In this document: positions 37,619 to 48,902 of the stretch, piece after piece | Layout of the letters: each line of letters opens with the position of its first letter | How positions within the stretch are numbered: position 1 is the first letter of the stretch | From: Aphelocoma coerulescens | Lineage: Eukaryota; Chordata; Aves; Passeriformes; Corvidae | Direction: 5' to 3' | Length of the DNA: 64,000 bases | Assembly: GCF_041296385.1 (NCBI RefSeq) | Contig: NC_091013.1 | Span: 33,950,001 to 34,014,000, forward strand | Position numbers and translations under genes: made by a program | Notes under the pieces: model-generated | Database searches by the model: none | What the model was told of the DNA's origin: nothing | Seen by the model: only the letters and a program-made list of their open reading frames with translations

Positions 37619-38700
37619 GCGGGCGCCGTCGGGCAGAGCTGAGCGCGGGGGTCACCGCTGGCATGGTAGGCGCCCACTTGGTGGGCCGGGCGCTCCCTCG
37701 GGGGCAGCCCCGGCTGAGGGACACCCGCCTCGCCTCGGGTACATAGGCAGCGCGGCAGGGTCCAGGCCCCCTGGCCCGCTGCGGCTTCAGTGTGGCTGTG
37801 TTCCTTCTGGGCTGCGTGGAGAGGGCAGGCGGGATGTCTTACTTACGAGAAGGGTTTGGTGAGAGGTATCCTCCGAGTACGGCATCACTCTTGGAGCCCT
37901 TTCAGCGTGAAACCATGATTTGTATACAAAGCACAGGTATGCTACAAACTGCATGAAAATTTTAAAATCCCCCAGGTGAAGCCTCTCAGCAAGGAACTAG
38001 AGGGCCTGGAAGGTGCTCCTGTGACAGCATTGCCCTTCTGGAGGTCTGAAGCATGCTGGCCTCTGTCCTACTGCTACTGAAACACAAGAGGCTTCTGTGA
38101 AGTCTCTGCAGAGGTCAGTGACCAGCCAGGATGGTGCCTGCTGCACGGCAGGACTCAGCTCTCCTGCTCCAAACCTGCTCTGCAGGGTCTCTGCCCGTGT
38201 TGGTTGCTGGTGCTGTAGGGAGGGGGCTGAGGGAAGGGGAACCGTGTCCAGCTCTGTCCATCGTTCAGAGCAGCAGGGTAAGCAGTCGTACAGAGAGGGT
38301 AAGCATTCACCTGCTTATGTGTTTTGAAGATGTTTGTGGCAGAAATCTGCTTTTCTAAAGAAATCTGTAATTGTTTTGAAAGTAGGATTTTTTTTAATGT
38401 ACATGTATTGATATAGTTTGGTGATACTCATGTAAGATACAGGTGACTAATATATTTCTTTGGAACACATGTAGGGATGAATGAAACTGGAAGGCAAATG
38501 CTTGATATTTCTGTTTTGTTTTCTCTGTCAAATGAGAGAATCACTTTTCTTCCCTCGCTTCCGGGCTTGACACATTGTGCCGTGCACAGGGTCCTCCTGA
38601 TCACATCCCTTCCAAACAATAACATCCTCTCAGCTGGCAACTCCTGGAAAAAAGCAAATGTTTCCTAAGAGGCTAAGACAAATTAATAATGAAGTTCCCA

Positions 38701-38706
38701 AATAAA
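38701..38706 (+). terminator. CHST7: Candidate CHST7 poly(A) signal
   Basis: The first AATAAA downstream of the stop codon, about 1.15 kb away and followed by a T-run. The hexamer is common by chance in AT-rich DNA. Confidence 0.35.
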
Positions 38707-38722
38707 ACCTTTTTTTAAAAGA

Positions 38723-38756
38723 ACAAACAAACAAATGAAACAAACAAAAAAAAAAC
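38723..38756. repeat. AAAC/A-rich simple repeat
   Basis: An A-rich tract of CAAA units (acaaacaaacaaatgaaaca) ending in a ten-base A-run. Confidence 0.8.
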
Positions 38757-38825
38757 CCGTAAGTTTTATTTTGGATTTTAAGATTACATGTTCCTGCAGA
38801 TATCTTGCAACTTATGTGAGAAGAG

Positions 38826-38839
38826 GGTGTGTGTGTGTC
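38826..38839. repeat. (GT)n microsatellite
   Basis: A short run of about seven GT/TG units. Confidence 0.8.
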
Positions 38840-39990
38840 TGTGAGTACCTTTGTTTCTTAATTTCTTGATGTGGGGATAGAAGGTTCAGTTGTAATTTAG
38901 GGATGCAGTTTCATAACTTCATAGAGACTGCTTTTGAATCCATTACAGTCTGGTAGTCTTTAAATGGCCCCATAAGAGTGCACAGGATTATAGGGATGTT
39001 TACATGCAGTCCTCAAATACAAACCCAGAATATGAGTTTCAAATTGAGGATAATCCAGGATCAGGAAGAAAGCGGTATTTATATAAAGTGCTGAAAATAA
39101 AGGCAGTTCAAAGATGTTATCATGGAGGAGGTGTTTGAATTGCACTGTACATTTTTGTGCTCTGAGTGTTATGCTGTACAGCATGTCAGTAAGTTAGGAT
39201 GAACCTTCATTTATTTTAGCTCTTTTTTTTCCCTTTATCTTCCCATCTGAGAGTATGTTGGCACAAGAAGCAGGTTTCTTTCATTATCTGACAGGAAAAT
39301 GTAGTCATAAAAATGTTTTGGAACAAATCTATTAATTTCCCAGTAGCATGCTTCATACAGTTTTGCATCCTTGGGCTTCTGCTTGAAGTAAGAATTACAG
39401 GGTCTCATTTTGTGCTGGAACAACTTTGTGTATTATCTAAGGATATTTCTGCATTCTCTCACAGTGCCTGTGACACCAAAATTTGTCTCTGGGTGTTCCA
39501 GTGGCATTTAATAATGGTATTTGTAGAGATAGACAATACCTGTACTAATGCCTTGATAACCTATGCCAGGTAGCCTATTTTGGAAGGCTTTTCTGGGACT
39601 ACACCCAGCCTGGCTTGTACCGACAGGTTTGGAAAGAAAATAAGATTTTTGTGCATACCAAAAGATGATACGGTACTTATTTTCTGAAATCAGATGGGAG
39701 ATTAAAATCCAGTATATCCTGTTTATTTGTTCTTAGCAAGTTGCAGTCACAGAATTGTCTGATGCAACTGTTAAGCATTCTTCTCACCTTGACAGGGAAT
39801 CTCATTATGCTGTTTCAGGTGGTAAATATCTTTCATACATTTTTCAAAATCCACACTTAGTTTCACTTAAATGGTTCATCATGATGAGGAAAGAAGTGTT
39901 GACATCCAGCTTAACTTGATTCTTATAGCTGGGAGGAAATCCACTTATCGGAAATTATTTACTATTTTCTGAAGCTGTTTCCATGTTAGA
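38840..39990. other. CHST7 3' flank, no gene recognised
   Basis: AT-rich DNA with a second AATAAA at 39096-39101. It could be extended CHST7 3' UTR or intergenic. Short frames on both strands are unconvincing. Confidence 0.5.
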
Positions 39991-39992
39991 GC

Positions 39993-40425
39993 TGCAAAGT
40001 GCTGAAAGGCCTTGAGGGGAAGCCGTGTGAGGAGCATCTGAGGGCACTTGGTTTGTTCAGTCTGGAGGAGACTGAGGGGAGACCTCATTGCAGTCTACAG
40101 CTTCCTGATGAGCTGAAGTGGAGGGACAGGCAGTGATCTCTTCTCTGTGGTGACCAGTGACAGGACCCAAGGGATTGGCCTGAAGCTGTGTCCGGGAAGG
40201 TTCAGGTTGGATATTGGGAAAAGGTTTTTCACCCAGAGGGTGGTTGGGCACTGGAACAGCTCCTCAGGGAAGTGGTCATAGCACCAGCCTGACAGAGCTC
40301 AAGAAGTTTTTGGACAATGCTCTGGGCACATCATGTGATTCTTGGGGCTGTCCTGTGCAGGGCCAGGAGTTGGACTTTGATGATCCTTGTGGGTCTCTTC
40401 CAACTCAGGATATTCTACAATAGAT
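39993..40425 (+). mobile_element. CR1 LINE 3'-end copy
   Basis: About 430 bp in the plus orientation. It runs from the ORF2 C-terminal region (ggccttgaggggaagccgtg, gactgaggggagacctcatt) through the 3' UTR segments (acccagagggtggttgggca, tgtgcagggccaggagttgg) to the terminal cttccaactcaggatattct. No intact frame remains. It is the longest of the plus-oriented CR1 copies here. Confidence 0.92.
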
Positions 40426-43400
40426 GCATTTTCTGTATCAATAATTATTTCTGTCAACAAAAGTTGTACACTAGCCTGATTGCTCCCCGTAAGTGATCAT
40501 TTTAATTTTTAAATTTTTGTATAATGTGAAAAGGGCTCCATTGGGCAAAGTGTACAAAATATAGCAAGTGCAATTTGTGGTTTGTATTGAGTGCACCTGA
40601 GTTCATTAGAAAACTCTTCTAAAAAAAGCATAGGGAATATCCAAAGCTGAGAAAGGAGCAATTAGCCCAGAGTGACATCTTAGAACAGTATGTGCAAGAG
40701 CATATAAGGCTGGATGGCCGTTGCTTAATTACTGATGGTGTGACATGTGTGCTTCAGTCACTAGAAGGTTTTCTAAAATTCTCCTGCCCAAGGGGGACAA
40801 CTAAGGTTCACCAACAAATGCATCCCATTTTTCTCTTCAGGGTGTTTTGGTGGCATTGGACAGCATCATTCAGGGTGCTTACAGCATGTATTTGGTCTTG
40901 AAACTCAGGCCTTGAAGAAAAAGCAAATGTACTGTCAAATGTCACTGTTGGTATTTACCTGAAAAGACAGAAACAGGCCTGACTAGGATAACCAGCATGG
41001 AGTTTCAGTGGCAGAGATCTTTGGAAGCACACAGAACTTGCTGTAAGCAGGCCACCCATAGTTAGACTGCATTTTGAGAGCAGCTGGACATTTATGGCTT
41101 GGGCATTTTGAAGTGAAGCCACTTTTCTACTGGTTGATGTAGAAAATTGAACTGTAACTGCTGTTTTAGAGCAGGGCATGGCATGATAAGCAAGGGAAAC
41201 AGTAAACACATTCTTACAGCAAACCTGAACTTGGCTTAGAATCAGAGTGCAGGGCTTATCCGTAGAGTTTTAGTATTTCAGACTGAGATTGGTGAAAATT
41301 ACCTACTTGTGCTACATTACATACAATTAATTAGCAAGTTTAATTTATTAAAAAGTCGTAGTGGGAAATGGGTACAAAACTGACAGATGCTCACACGACA
41401 TTTCTGTTGTCACACGTCCGACTTAAGGGAGGTAGAAGCTTGAGTACTGTAGTTATTCATAAAAGGCTGGGATATTTCCATGCTGTAATTGTTAATTGGT
41501 CTTTTACAACATCATATCTGTATTTAAATGGTTTCTTTCAGGGAGGCAAACTGTAGTGACATACTTGTGGGAAATGATCAAAATCCAGGGCCAAGAAATA
41601 CTTAGCCCCTGCCTTATTTTTACTCCTTAGGATATTACTGATGGAGTCCTTGTAGATATCCACGGTACGTACTTGCATACTGCAGGTACAATAGAAATAG
41701 TTTAGTATCAGTTGCAGTATGTAACAGAAGTGTTAGAATGGTTGTAGAGTTACTTATTTCACAACTTCAGTATTGTATGAGCCATTTTAGCCCCCTCCCC
41801 CCATCAGTCTGGGCGTCAAGAAAAGTCCTGAGTTTCTGCATTAAGTTCTCACTATCACCACTTTCAGTAAAGCTCAGTGATTAAAAAAACTGCAAAGTTT
41901 CTGGGTTTGTTATGGTAACAGAATTAAACAACTGAAACCCTGAGAGCCAACAAGCCCGACAGCATGTTCTGTTCCTTTCTTGAACACAGAAAGCTGTCAC
42001 TGAGACTCTCTGATGGTGCATGTCATTTCTCAGAGTCACCATGCAATCCACGCAGCACTGGCACTACCTTAGATGTTGTTTTGTCTTTCCTATTTAACTT
42101 GACATGATTCCTACGACCATGGAGAATGGCATGGGAGAAATACGATTTGTCAAACCTTGCCCTAGCAGTTTTCAGCACCCCACTGGCAGTGTGTGTGTGT
42201 GAGTGATGGGCCAGGTCCAGGCTGTCCTTCTCTTGGCTGTGGTTTAAAGAGATGAATGCAAGATCCAGACACATTAAGGTGGTGGATTTCAGTGATGAAG
42301 GGGCCTGTTGTTTGTTGGTGAGACACATATCTGGCAGTCTCAGCTCTGAACAACAGGCTGGAAGCTGATTAACATTTTAGAACTTGCAGTCTGGATATTG
42401 AGTACTGTGAAATTCTTGCTTCCAGCACTGACATGTTAAGTTCTGCTGCTAACTTAGGGAATCTGCAGTGCCATTTCTTGTTGCTGTTAAGTGGGAATCC
42501 AGTCTTTCCCTGGATTTTTTTTTTAAAAAGTTTTTCCAAACTTTTTGCCCATTTCTAAATGTCCAGTTTTGCCAAACTTCAACTGTACATAGGCTGAAGC
42601 TTTTCATCATGGGCATAAGGTTTACATCTCTTGAGGGAATTTCAGTCAAAACAGTGCATATTCTTTTGATCTTAGAATGTGGAGGTCTTTTGCCTGTGTT
42701 CAAATATTCTCAAAGATATTTCTTTGAAATCGTTTGTCACTTCAGTGTTTTGGGACAGGAGCTCCAGTTTGGGTAGGGGAAATGACCTCTGTGTAGAGGA
42801 TGTTCCCTGTGTTTTTATTTTTACCTCTGCTTTCTATTCTGATTTGGCCAAATATATTAATGTTTGTATAAAATGGATAGCACGTGTTCAGTAAAAGTGG
42901 TTTTGGTATGTGTGTGTATCTTTATTTTACACCAAATAAAAGCTGCATTGGTTTTATCTCCAGTGAGACTGCGCAAACCTCTTTCTTTCCCATAGAAAAC
43001 TCAATGTGGTACAAGACATACAGTGGGAATCAAAACCATGTGACTATGGCAGGGGCTGCATCACTGGGCTGAGCAGGGAGGAGTCTGCCATTCCTGGTTC
43101 TCACTGATGCCTTCTTCCCTATCCCCTCTTTCCCTGTTGCAGTTGTTCCTGAGGAAGACCCCCAAATACAGTGTTCAGCTTTCCAATGCTTAATAATGGA
43201 AAGGACTATAGGTGAGAGGGAGAAGACATTGATGACAGATGGGGTAAACATGAGGGAATGGGGAAAGGAATTCACTTTTAGTTGAGGATAGTGGGATTTG
43301 TTGGGCAAAGGACTTGGGTGTGAGAGGAATGAGAGACTGGGATTTGATGAGGAGAGGTAGGAAGTTGTGACTGCTTTAACTGGAAAAGTTGGATAAGAGT

Positions 43401-46400
43401 ATGTGTGAAGGAAGGAAGGAAGATGGAGAGAGCAAGCTAGGAGAAGCAGGGATCAAGAACTGGGAATTGCCCCAAGTGTATTGTTTGAAGGAGATAGAAG
43501 AGGAAAGCTTGGGGTGGAGGGGAAGGGGGAGGATATGGAGAACAGGGTGAGTCTGAGTCTGAATTGCAGGGGGAAACTGGGAATGGTTCAACATCAGCTC
43601 TAGCCATGGCTCTGTTCAAATGACTGTGCAGACAACTGGCAGTGGACCAGCCCCTGGGTGGAGAGCTGGTCCACAGGGTAATGGTGACTTGCCTTCCCCT
43701 ATACTTTTCTCAGACCATATCAACACATTTCTCCTGCAAACCAGATTCCTCTGTTTCCCTCTGCATAAGGAATTTATTAACTGCCCCCCTACTCTCCTAG
43801 CAGCATTGGGACGCCTGGGAAGAAGTGCTGTCCTGCAAAATTGAAGTTTTAAAGCTCAAATTTGTAAAAATAAAGTCTTTGCCCACCTTCTGCTACTGTC
43901 TGGCTCAGTTTGTGAGTGCAAGGGAGGATGTGAGAGCTGTGTCACCCAGCTGCCTTTGCCTGAGCTCCATTTGGGAGTGCCTTTGCAGTCACTTCTGCAG
44001 TGGGCATTACCACAAGCCACCAGAACAGAGGAGTCTGGAGGAGGTCCTTGTCTGTGTCCTTGGTTTGAGTGACGGATATTTGTGCACTGGATTTAAAAGT
44101 CCCAGTTCTAGCAGTGACTCATGTGCATATCACTGACATCTATTGTTTTCAGTATAAGCTTTTCAAAAAATGCCAATAAACCTCTTGTCTATGCACGCTG
44201 TTACAGAGGCGTTCAGTGTCTGTGCTGCAAAGTCAAGCACTGAAGGAGTCAGACTCAGTGTCTGCTGCCTCCCCTTTCATGCTTCTTATCAGTCATGTAT
44301 CACAAGTGGTTGTTTTTTCTCCACTGCAGCACTTGATCAACACTCAAGGTTGGACACACCTGGGGTAGGAATGGATCATGCAACATACCTGGCACCATGA
44401 GCACCTCCTGGTCTGTGCCAGAGGTTAGAAAGTGTGCAGGAATCTGGTAGGAGACTGAAGGAGGTAAAAAGGATGGAGGCAGCATCTCATGGCTGACGTG
44501 TTTAAAAGCTCTCAGAGGAGCTGGACTCAGTCCCTGGTGCCACAGTGTCTGTGAGATGTTAGACAAATAAGTTAGATTTTCTGAAGAGGCCAAGTCCGTA
44601 TCAAGCAGAAGCTGAGTGACACCTTTGGTATGCTGGAGCTGGCTTTGCAGAACTGCTGTAGCAGTCAGTGTTCATGTGTGCCTGGTCAGGGGACATTGGT
44701 GGCTCAAGGGGTGACTCTGAACCCCTGAGTGAGCTGGTTGTGAAAAGGGCAAATGTATGGTGGCATTAACATGTTCTTTGTCATAGGCACCCGAGCCCCA
44801 AGAGGATGAATTAATATTTTTAATAGATACAGAGAAATGTCAAGTGAAAAAGCTTCTTGGAGAGGACCAAGCTGTGTGGTTTATTTAGTCTCAAAGTCAA
44901 GGTTGAAAGAGGACAGCGGTGCACAGCAACATTAACAGAAGTGTGGGAGAGAGATAATCAGGCTATGAACAATACTGGCATGAGAACAGATTTTTGTATA
45001 TCAACAATGAATCATTTCAGCCTTGAAGTTGGAAGAAGGTGGGGGTTTTTTGACCATGAGAACAGCATGGCAGGAAAGGATGGAAAAGAAGGGACAACTC
45101 ATTTTAAAAGACAACTCCCATAATTTAGAAATAGAAAGGAACTGTTATGGTAGACTGCCATGTTATGACAAGATATGGAGCTGGTGGTCCAGAAGCCCTG
45201 TGATCCATAGGAAGTACTGCACAGAGTGCTGAGGTGTCCTGAAAAGTCAGCTTTAATGTACAAAAAGACCAGAGCCCTAGTTTAAAGATGCTTTGTAAAT
45301 TCTGCTTGTGCTCTGTGAAAAGGAGGCAATGCTGACTTTCATGGAAATGTTTTTAAATAGTTTGTTCTGGAGTACTCTGCAGTAAGTTAGTGTCTCATTA
45401 CATTTCCTATGAGGAAATCTGGTAATTGCACCTCTGCCAGTATTTGAATAATATATATTGGAGCTGTACAATAAATCAAGAGGAGCACAAACCACACACC
45501 ATTAACCCAGTAGTTTTTGCCCTATTTTTCTTGAGAGGAGCTGAAGGGAAAGGAAAGGTGGAGTGTGTTTGTGTAAGCAAAGACTGTGTGGTTGTTTACT
45601 TGCCATGGGTAGAAATCCCAGCTGTGCCAGCAAGTGCAGGATGTGGGACCACCCAGCCCTAGCACTGCCCTCACTGTGGCTGAGCTGTCTTTAGTGCTGT
45701 GCCATACAGCTGTGAAAGGATTAGGTCCTTGTTTATTTATGCACAGGCATGAAACTCGTTTCAGGTGTGCTCTGGCTAGCATCTGAAGTGCAGCACTTGT
45801 TAAAATAATGGGAAAGGGCTGTGTGAGATCAATCCAAGTACAGCGGAGTCCTCTCCGATAGAAGATTTGAAAACCTTTCCTTGGCTTTTCACAGCCATTT
45901 CAGCTGCTGCTTGAGCAGGGGTCATTTGAGTGAATTGTTATGAGTATTCACTCTCCTCTCTTATTTTTTTTCCCTTTTTTTAATAAAACCAGTTTAAGAA
46001 CAATTAGTGATACTTAACTCTTTCTCAAATGGATTTAGAGATGAGATGATGGGACATTTGTCACCTGTTCCAAGCTGGTTTTAAAATCATTAAGGATGAT
46101 GACTTCATCCAGCAGTCATTTACTCCATTATGTCTGTATGCCCACTGTTAAAAACTGCACTCAATCATCTGTTTGAATCATTCTTGATTCAGTTTAAGCC
46201 TGTTACTTCTCTTACTGGATGCAGAAAACAGCCTGCTACCATTGCTCTGTACTAACTTGTTCTTGTCACAAGCATGTAACTGCAGGATTATTTTTTACAC
46301 AACAACAACGACCCTCCCCCAAATACTCAGCTTTTAAGCTTGTTTATTTCTAATTCATTTCTCCATTTTACAATTTTTGTTTCAATAAAGCACTTTGGTT

Positions 46401-48323
46401 TGTTCATCCTTGCATATTGATTAACTTCCAAGTCCCAGTTCTGCCTTGATGCCCCCAAATCAGATAACCAGATAAATATTTCAGTCATTTATATAACATC
46501 AATTTCTTGCATGAAAAGAGGTGCTTTTGCTTACCTGAAAATTGGTTTTGGCTGTTCACAAGGTTTTTAATGTCTAAGTTGTAGAAACTGCTAGAAATCA
46601 GGACCCAGCCTAAAGTTATTACAGCAAATGAGGAGTAGCTTTAGCATGAATTTCATTTTGCATCCTTAAATTGTAAATTGGAAACAATATCTTCCTATTG
46701 GTCTCTGTAAATTCTTCTTAAAATATTTGCTAGTTGACTCTTCTAAGAACTTACAATTAAAGCAGTTACATTCAGATTGGATTATAACAATAATAACACC
46801 ACCACCTAGCCAGGATTTCTAAAACTTAGTTCCTTAATGGTTCGAAAGGAGTTAAAATCTTGACAAGTAATATAGGTTATGTGTAGCTGCCTTGATAGTT
46901 CTGCCCTAGAAAATGACCCTCCTGCTGCTTTTAGCTCTCTACTGTAGGTTCACATGTTGCTTGTAAATTGGTAATGCTTCCCTGAAGGAGGCAGCCAGGC
47001 AGCAATTTCGAGACTGCATAAACTTGGCTTATTTCTAAACTGAGTTTCATGTTGCTTGGAGCTGTCAAAGTGTGTCTGGTCATGCCTGTACCCAAAGCTT
47101 CACAGATTCCTGCCAGTCTCCATTCCATCTGAGACACTGAGCTCCTGAGGGTTGACCTTGGAGCACTCCTCAGTATGCAGAGAGTAAAACTCCTTTACTG
47201 GCTACTGATGCCCCAGTCCTCACGGCAAAAACCCTGTCCTTCAGAAGAGTTAGGCTGTGCCTTTAATAAACATTATATTAAAAAGCTTTACTAATGCATG
47301 AAAGAAAAGGTCCAGGGATAAGTGGGAGAGAAGTCTCTTGTGATCTGTTACAGAATAGCTAGAATAATTTTGAGCTAGACATTTAACTAATAAAACTTTT
47401 TCATCTTCTAACGATGCTTTGATCTGGGGAATGCACAAGTAGTCTAGGGCCCTACAGAATAATTCCTGGGACTTATTTCTAAATGCCTGCAGGGCTTCAT
47501 CACTGCTCTACTCATGAAAAGTTCATTCCAATATTGAGCAGTTTTAAACTAGTGAAGGTAAAAAGCATCTAGGAAAGGTGATAGTTACTCCTTAATCTAA
47601 ACCAGCTGTAGTATTAAAAGTATCTAACTGTAAGCAGTAATTGGAATACCTGTAGTATCATAAGTACAATTAATACAGAGTGAAGTTTGCATCCTTTGAA
47701 ATCCTTTACATCCTGACTTGACAGTCAAGCTTTGGAATAATTGCCAAAAGGTAAAATCAGGTTGATTTTTGTAACCAAGTGCTTTCATATAAGCATAGTA
47801 TTATCCTCCAAATAAAGTGTGAAATTCTACAAGAAAAAAATGCACATCCATCTTTGCAGATTTTGTTGGTAAAGGCCCAGTATGGACCACCTTCCTTTTT
47901 AGAAGCTTTCTGGATTTTTTTTTTTTTTACTTACTGCTGTCTCTGCCCCACGCAGGTATAGCATCTGTACTGAAGGATGCAGCTAAGGATAGCTTATAGT
48001 AACCTGAGGGTAGTTCTTTTTACATTTGACCATAGTGTTGTAACAGTTAATTCCTTCCTAGTGAAGGGAGATCTGTGGAAATTTGCTGGAATTCCCTTCT
48101 CCTCCCTTTCTAAATACCAGTGTCCAGGGTAAATGACATCTTGCCCCATTTATTTTTCCAGTAGGGTTTTACCAATGAGGGTATTTCTTGTGCTTGAAGA
48201 GACTTTCTCCCACAATCCATTTGATGAAAGTGCTCTATGCACCTTGGGGTCCCCTGTCTTTCACTGCCTGAAGCTGCTCAACACCGCTGCTTCTCTGCAG
48301 TCTTCCTGCTGTTGGCTGAAAAG
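40426..48323. other. Intergenic between CHST7 and SLC9A7, no gene recognised
   Basis: About 7.9 kb without an assignable exon or RNA gene. It contains short GT runs near 42187-42203 and 42908-42917 and a purine-rich stretch around 43330-43560. Several 60-100 codon frames look like chance. If CHST7 has a second exon it could lie here, but I could not identify it. Confidence 0.55.
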
Positions 48324-48328
48324 CTGAC

Positions 48329-48902
48329 TGAGCTGGTTTTGGCTGGGGTAGTAAATTTTGTTCAGAGCAGCTAGTGTGGGGCTGTGTTTTGGATTTGTGC
48401 TGCTGTTGATAACACAGGGATATTTTCTTTAATGCTGAGCAGTGCTTGCACAGAGTCAAGGACTTTTCTGCTCCTCATCCACTAGTGAGGAGACTGGGGG
48501 TGAACAAGGAGTTGGGAACAGACACAGTGAGGACAGCTGACCCCAGCTGGCCACAGGGATATCCCGGACGATGTGGCCTCATGCTTGGCATATAAACCTG
48601 GGGGCAGAAAGTGGGAGACATTTGGAGTGATGGTGTTTGTCTTCCCAAGTCACTGTTATGTATGGTGGGGCCATGCTCTCCTGGGGATGGCTGAACACCT
48701 GTCTGCCCATGGGAAATAGTGAATGACTTCCTTGTTCTGCTTTGCTTGTGTGCACAGCTTTTGCTTTCTCTGTTAAACTGTCTTTATCTCAACCCACAAG
48801 TTTTCTCCCTTTTGTCCTTGCGGTTCCCTCTCCCACCCCACTGGTGATGAGTGAGCAGGTGGCTGCGTGGCCGTAGTTGCTGGCTGGGGTTAAACCATGC
48901 CA
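48329..48902 (+). mobile_element. Solo LTR of an endogenous retrovirus (ERVL-like), plus orientation
   Basis: A complete LTR of 574 bp that starts TGAGCTGG and ends ATGCCA, so it has the TG...CA termini. The pentamer CTGAC lies immediately before (48324-48328) and after it (48903-48907): a perfect 5 bp target-site duplication. A TATA box (catataaac) sits at 48589-48597 and a cttgttctgctttgcttgtg block lies in the 3' half. No gag, pol or env sequence adjoins it, so it is a solo LTR formed by LTR-LTR recombination. The 5 bp duplication suggests class III (ERVL). The inverted copy at 13215-13812 is from the same family. Confidence 0.9.

Larger units (their letters stand above)
35600..37830. promoter_or_regulatory. 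CHST7: CHST7 CpG island / promoter region
   Basis: An abrupt change from AT-rich DNA to a block of over 2 kb that is very rich in G, C and CpG. It covers the 5' flank, the whole CHST7 reading frame and the start of the 3' UTR. No TATA box is evident near the start codon. The upstream part holds G-runs at 35776-35804 and a GGA/GGC-rich tract at 35929-35975. High GC in all frames generates long spurious frames on both strands. Confidence 0.85.
37558..38720 (+). other. CHST7: Probable CHST7 3' UTR
   Basis: Sequence from the stop codon to the first AATAAA on the plus strand (38701-38706). GC content falls from island level to genomic level by about 37850. The end point is only a prediction; a second AATAAA lies at 39096-39101, and later sites could be used. 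Confidence 0.45.

Noticed and set aside
36577..37677. 366-codon open frame antisense to CHST7
   Set aside because: It is a shadow of the very GC-rich CHST7 frame: Ala/Gly/Arg/Gln-rich with no motif, and stops are rare in every frame of such sequence.
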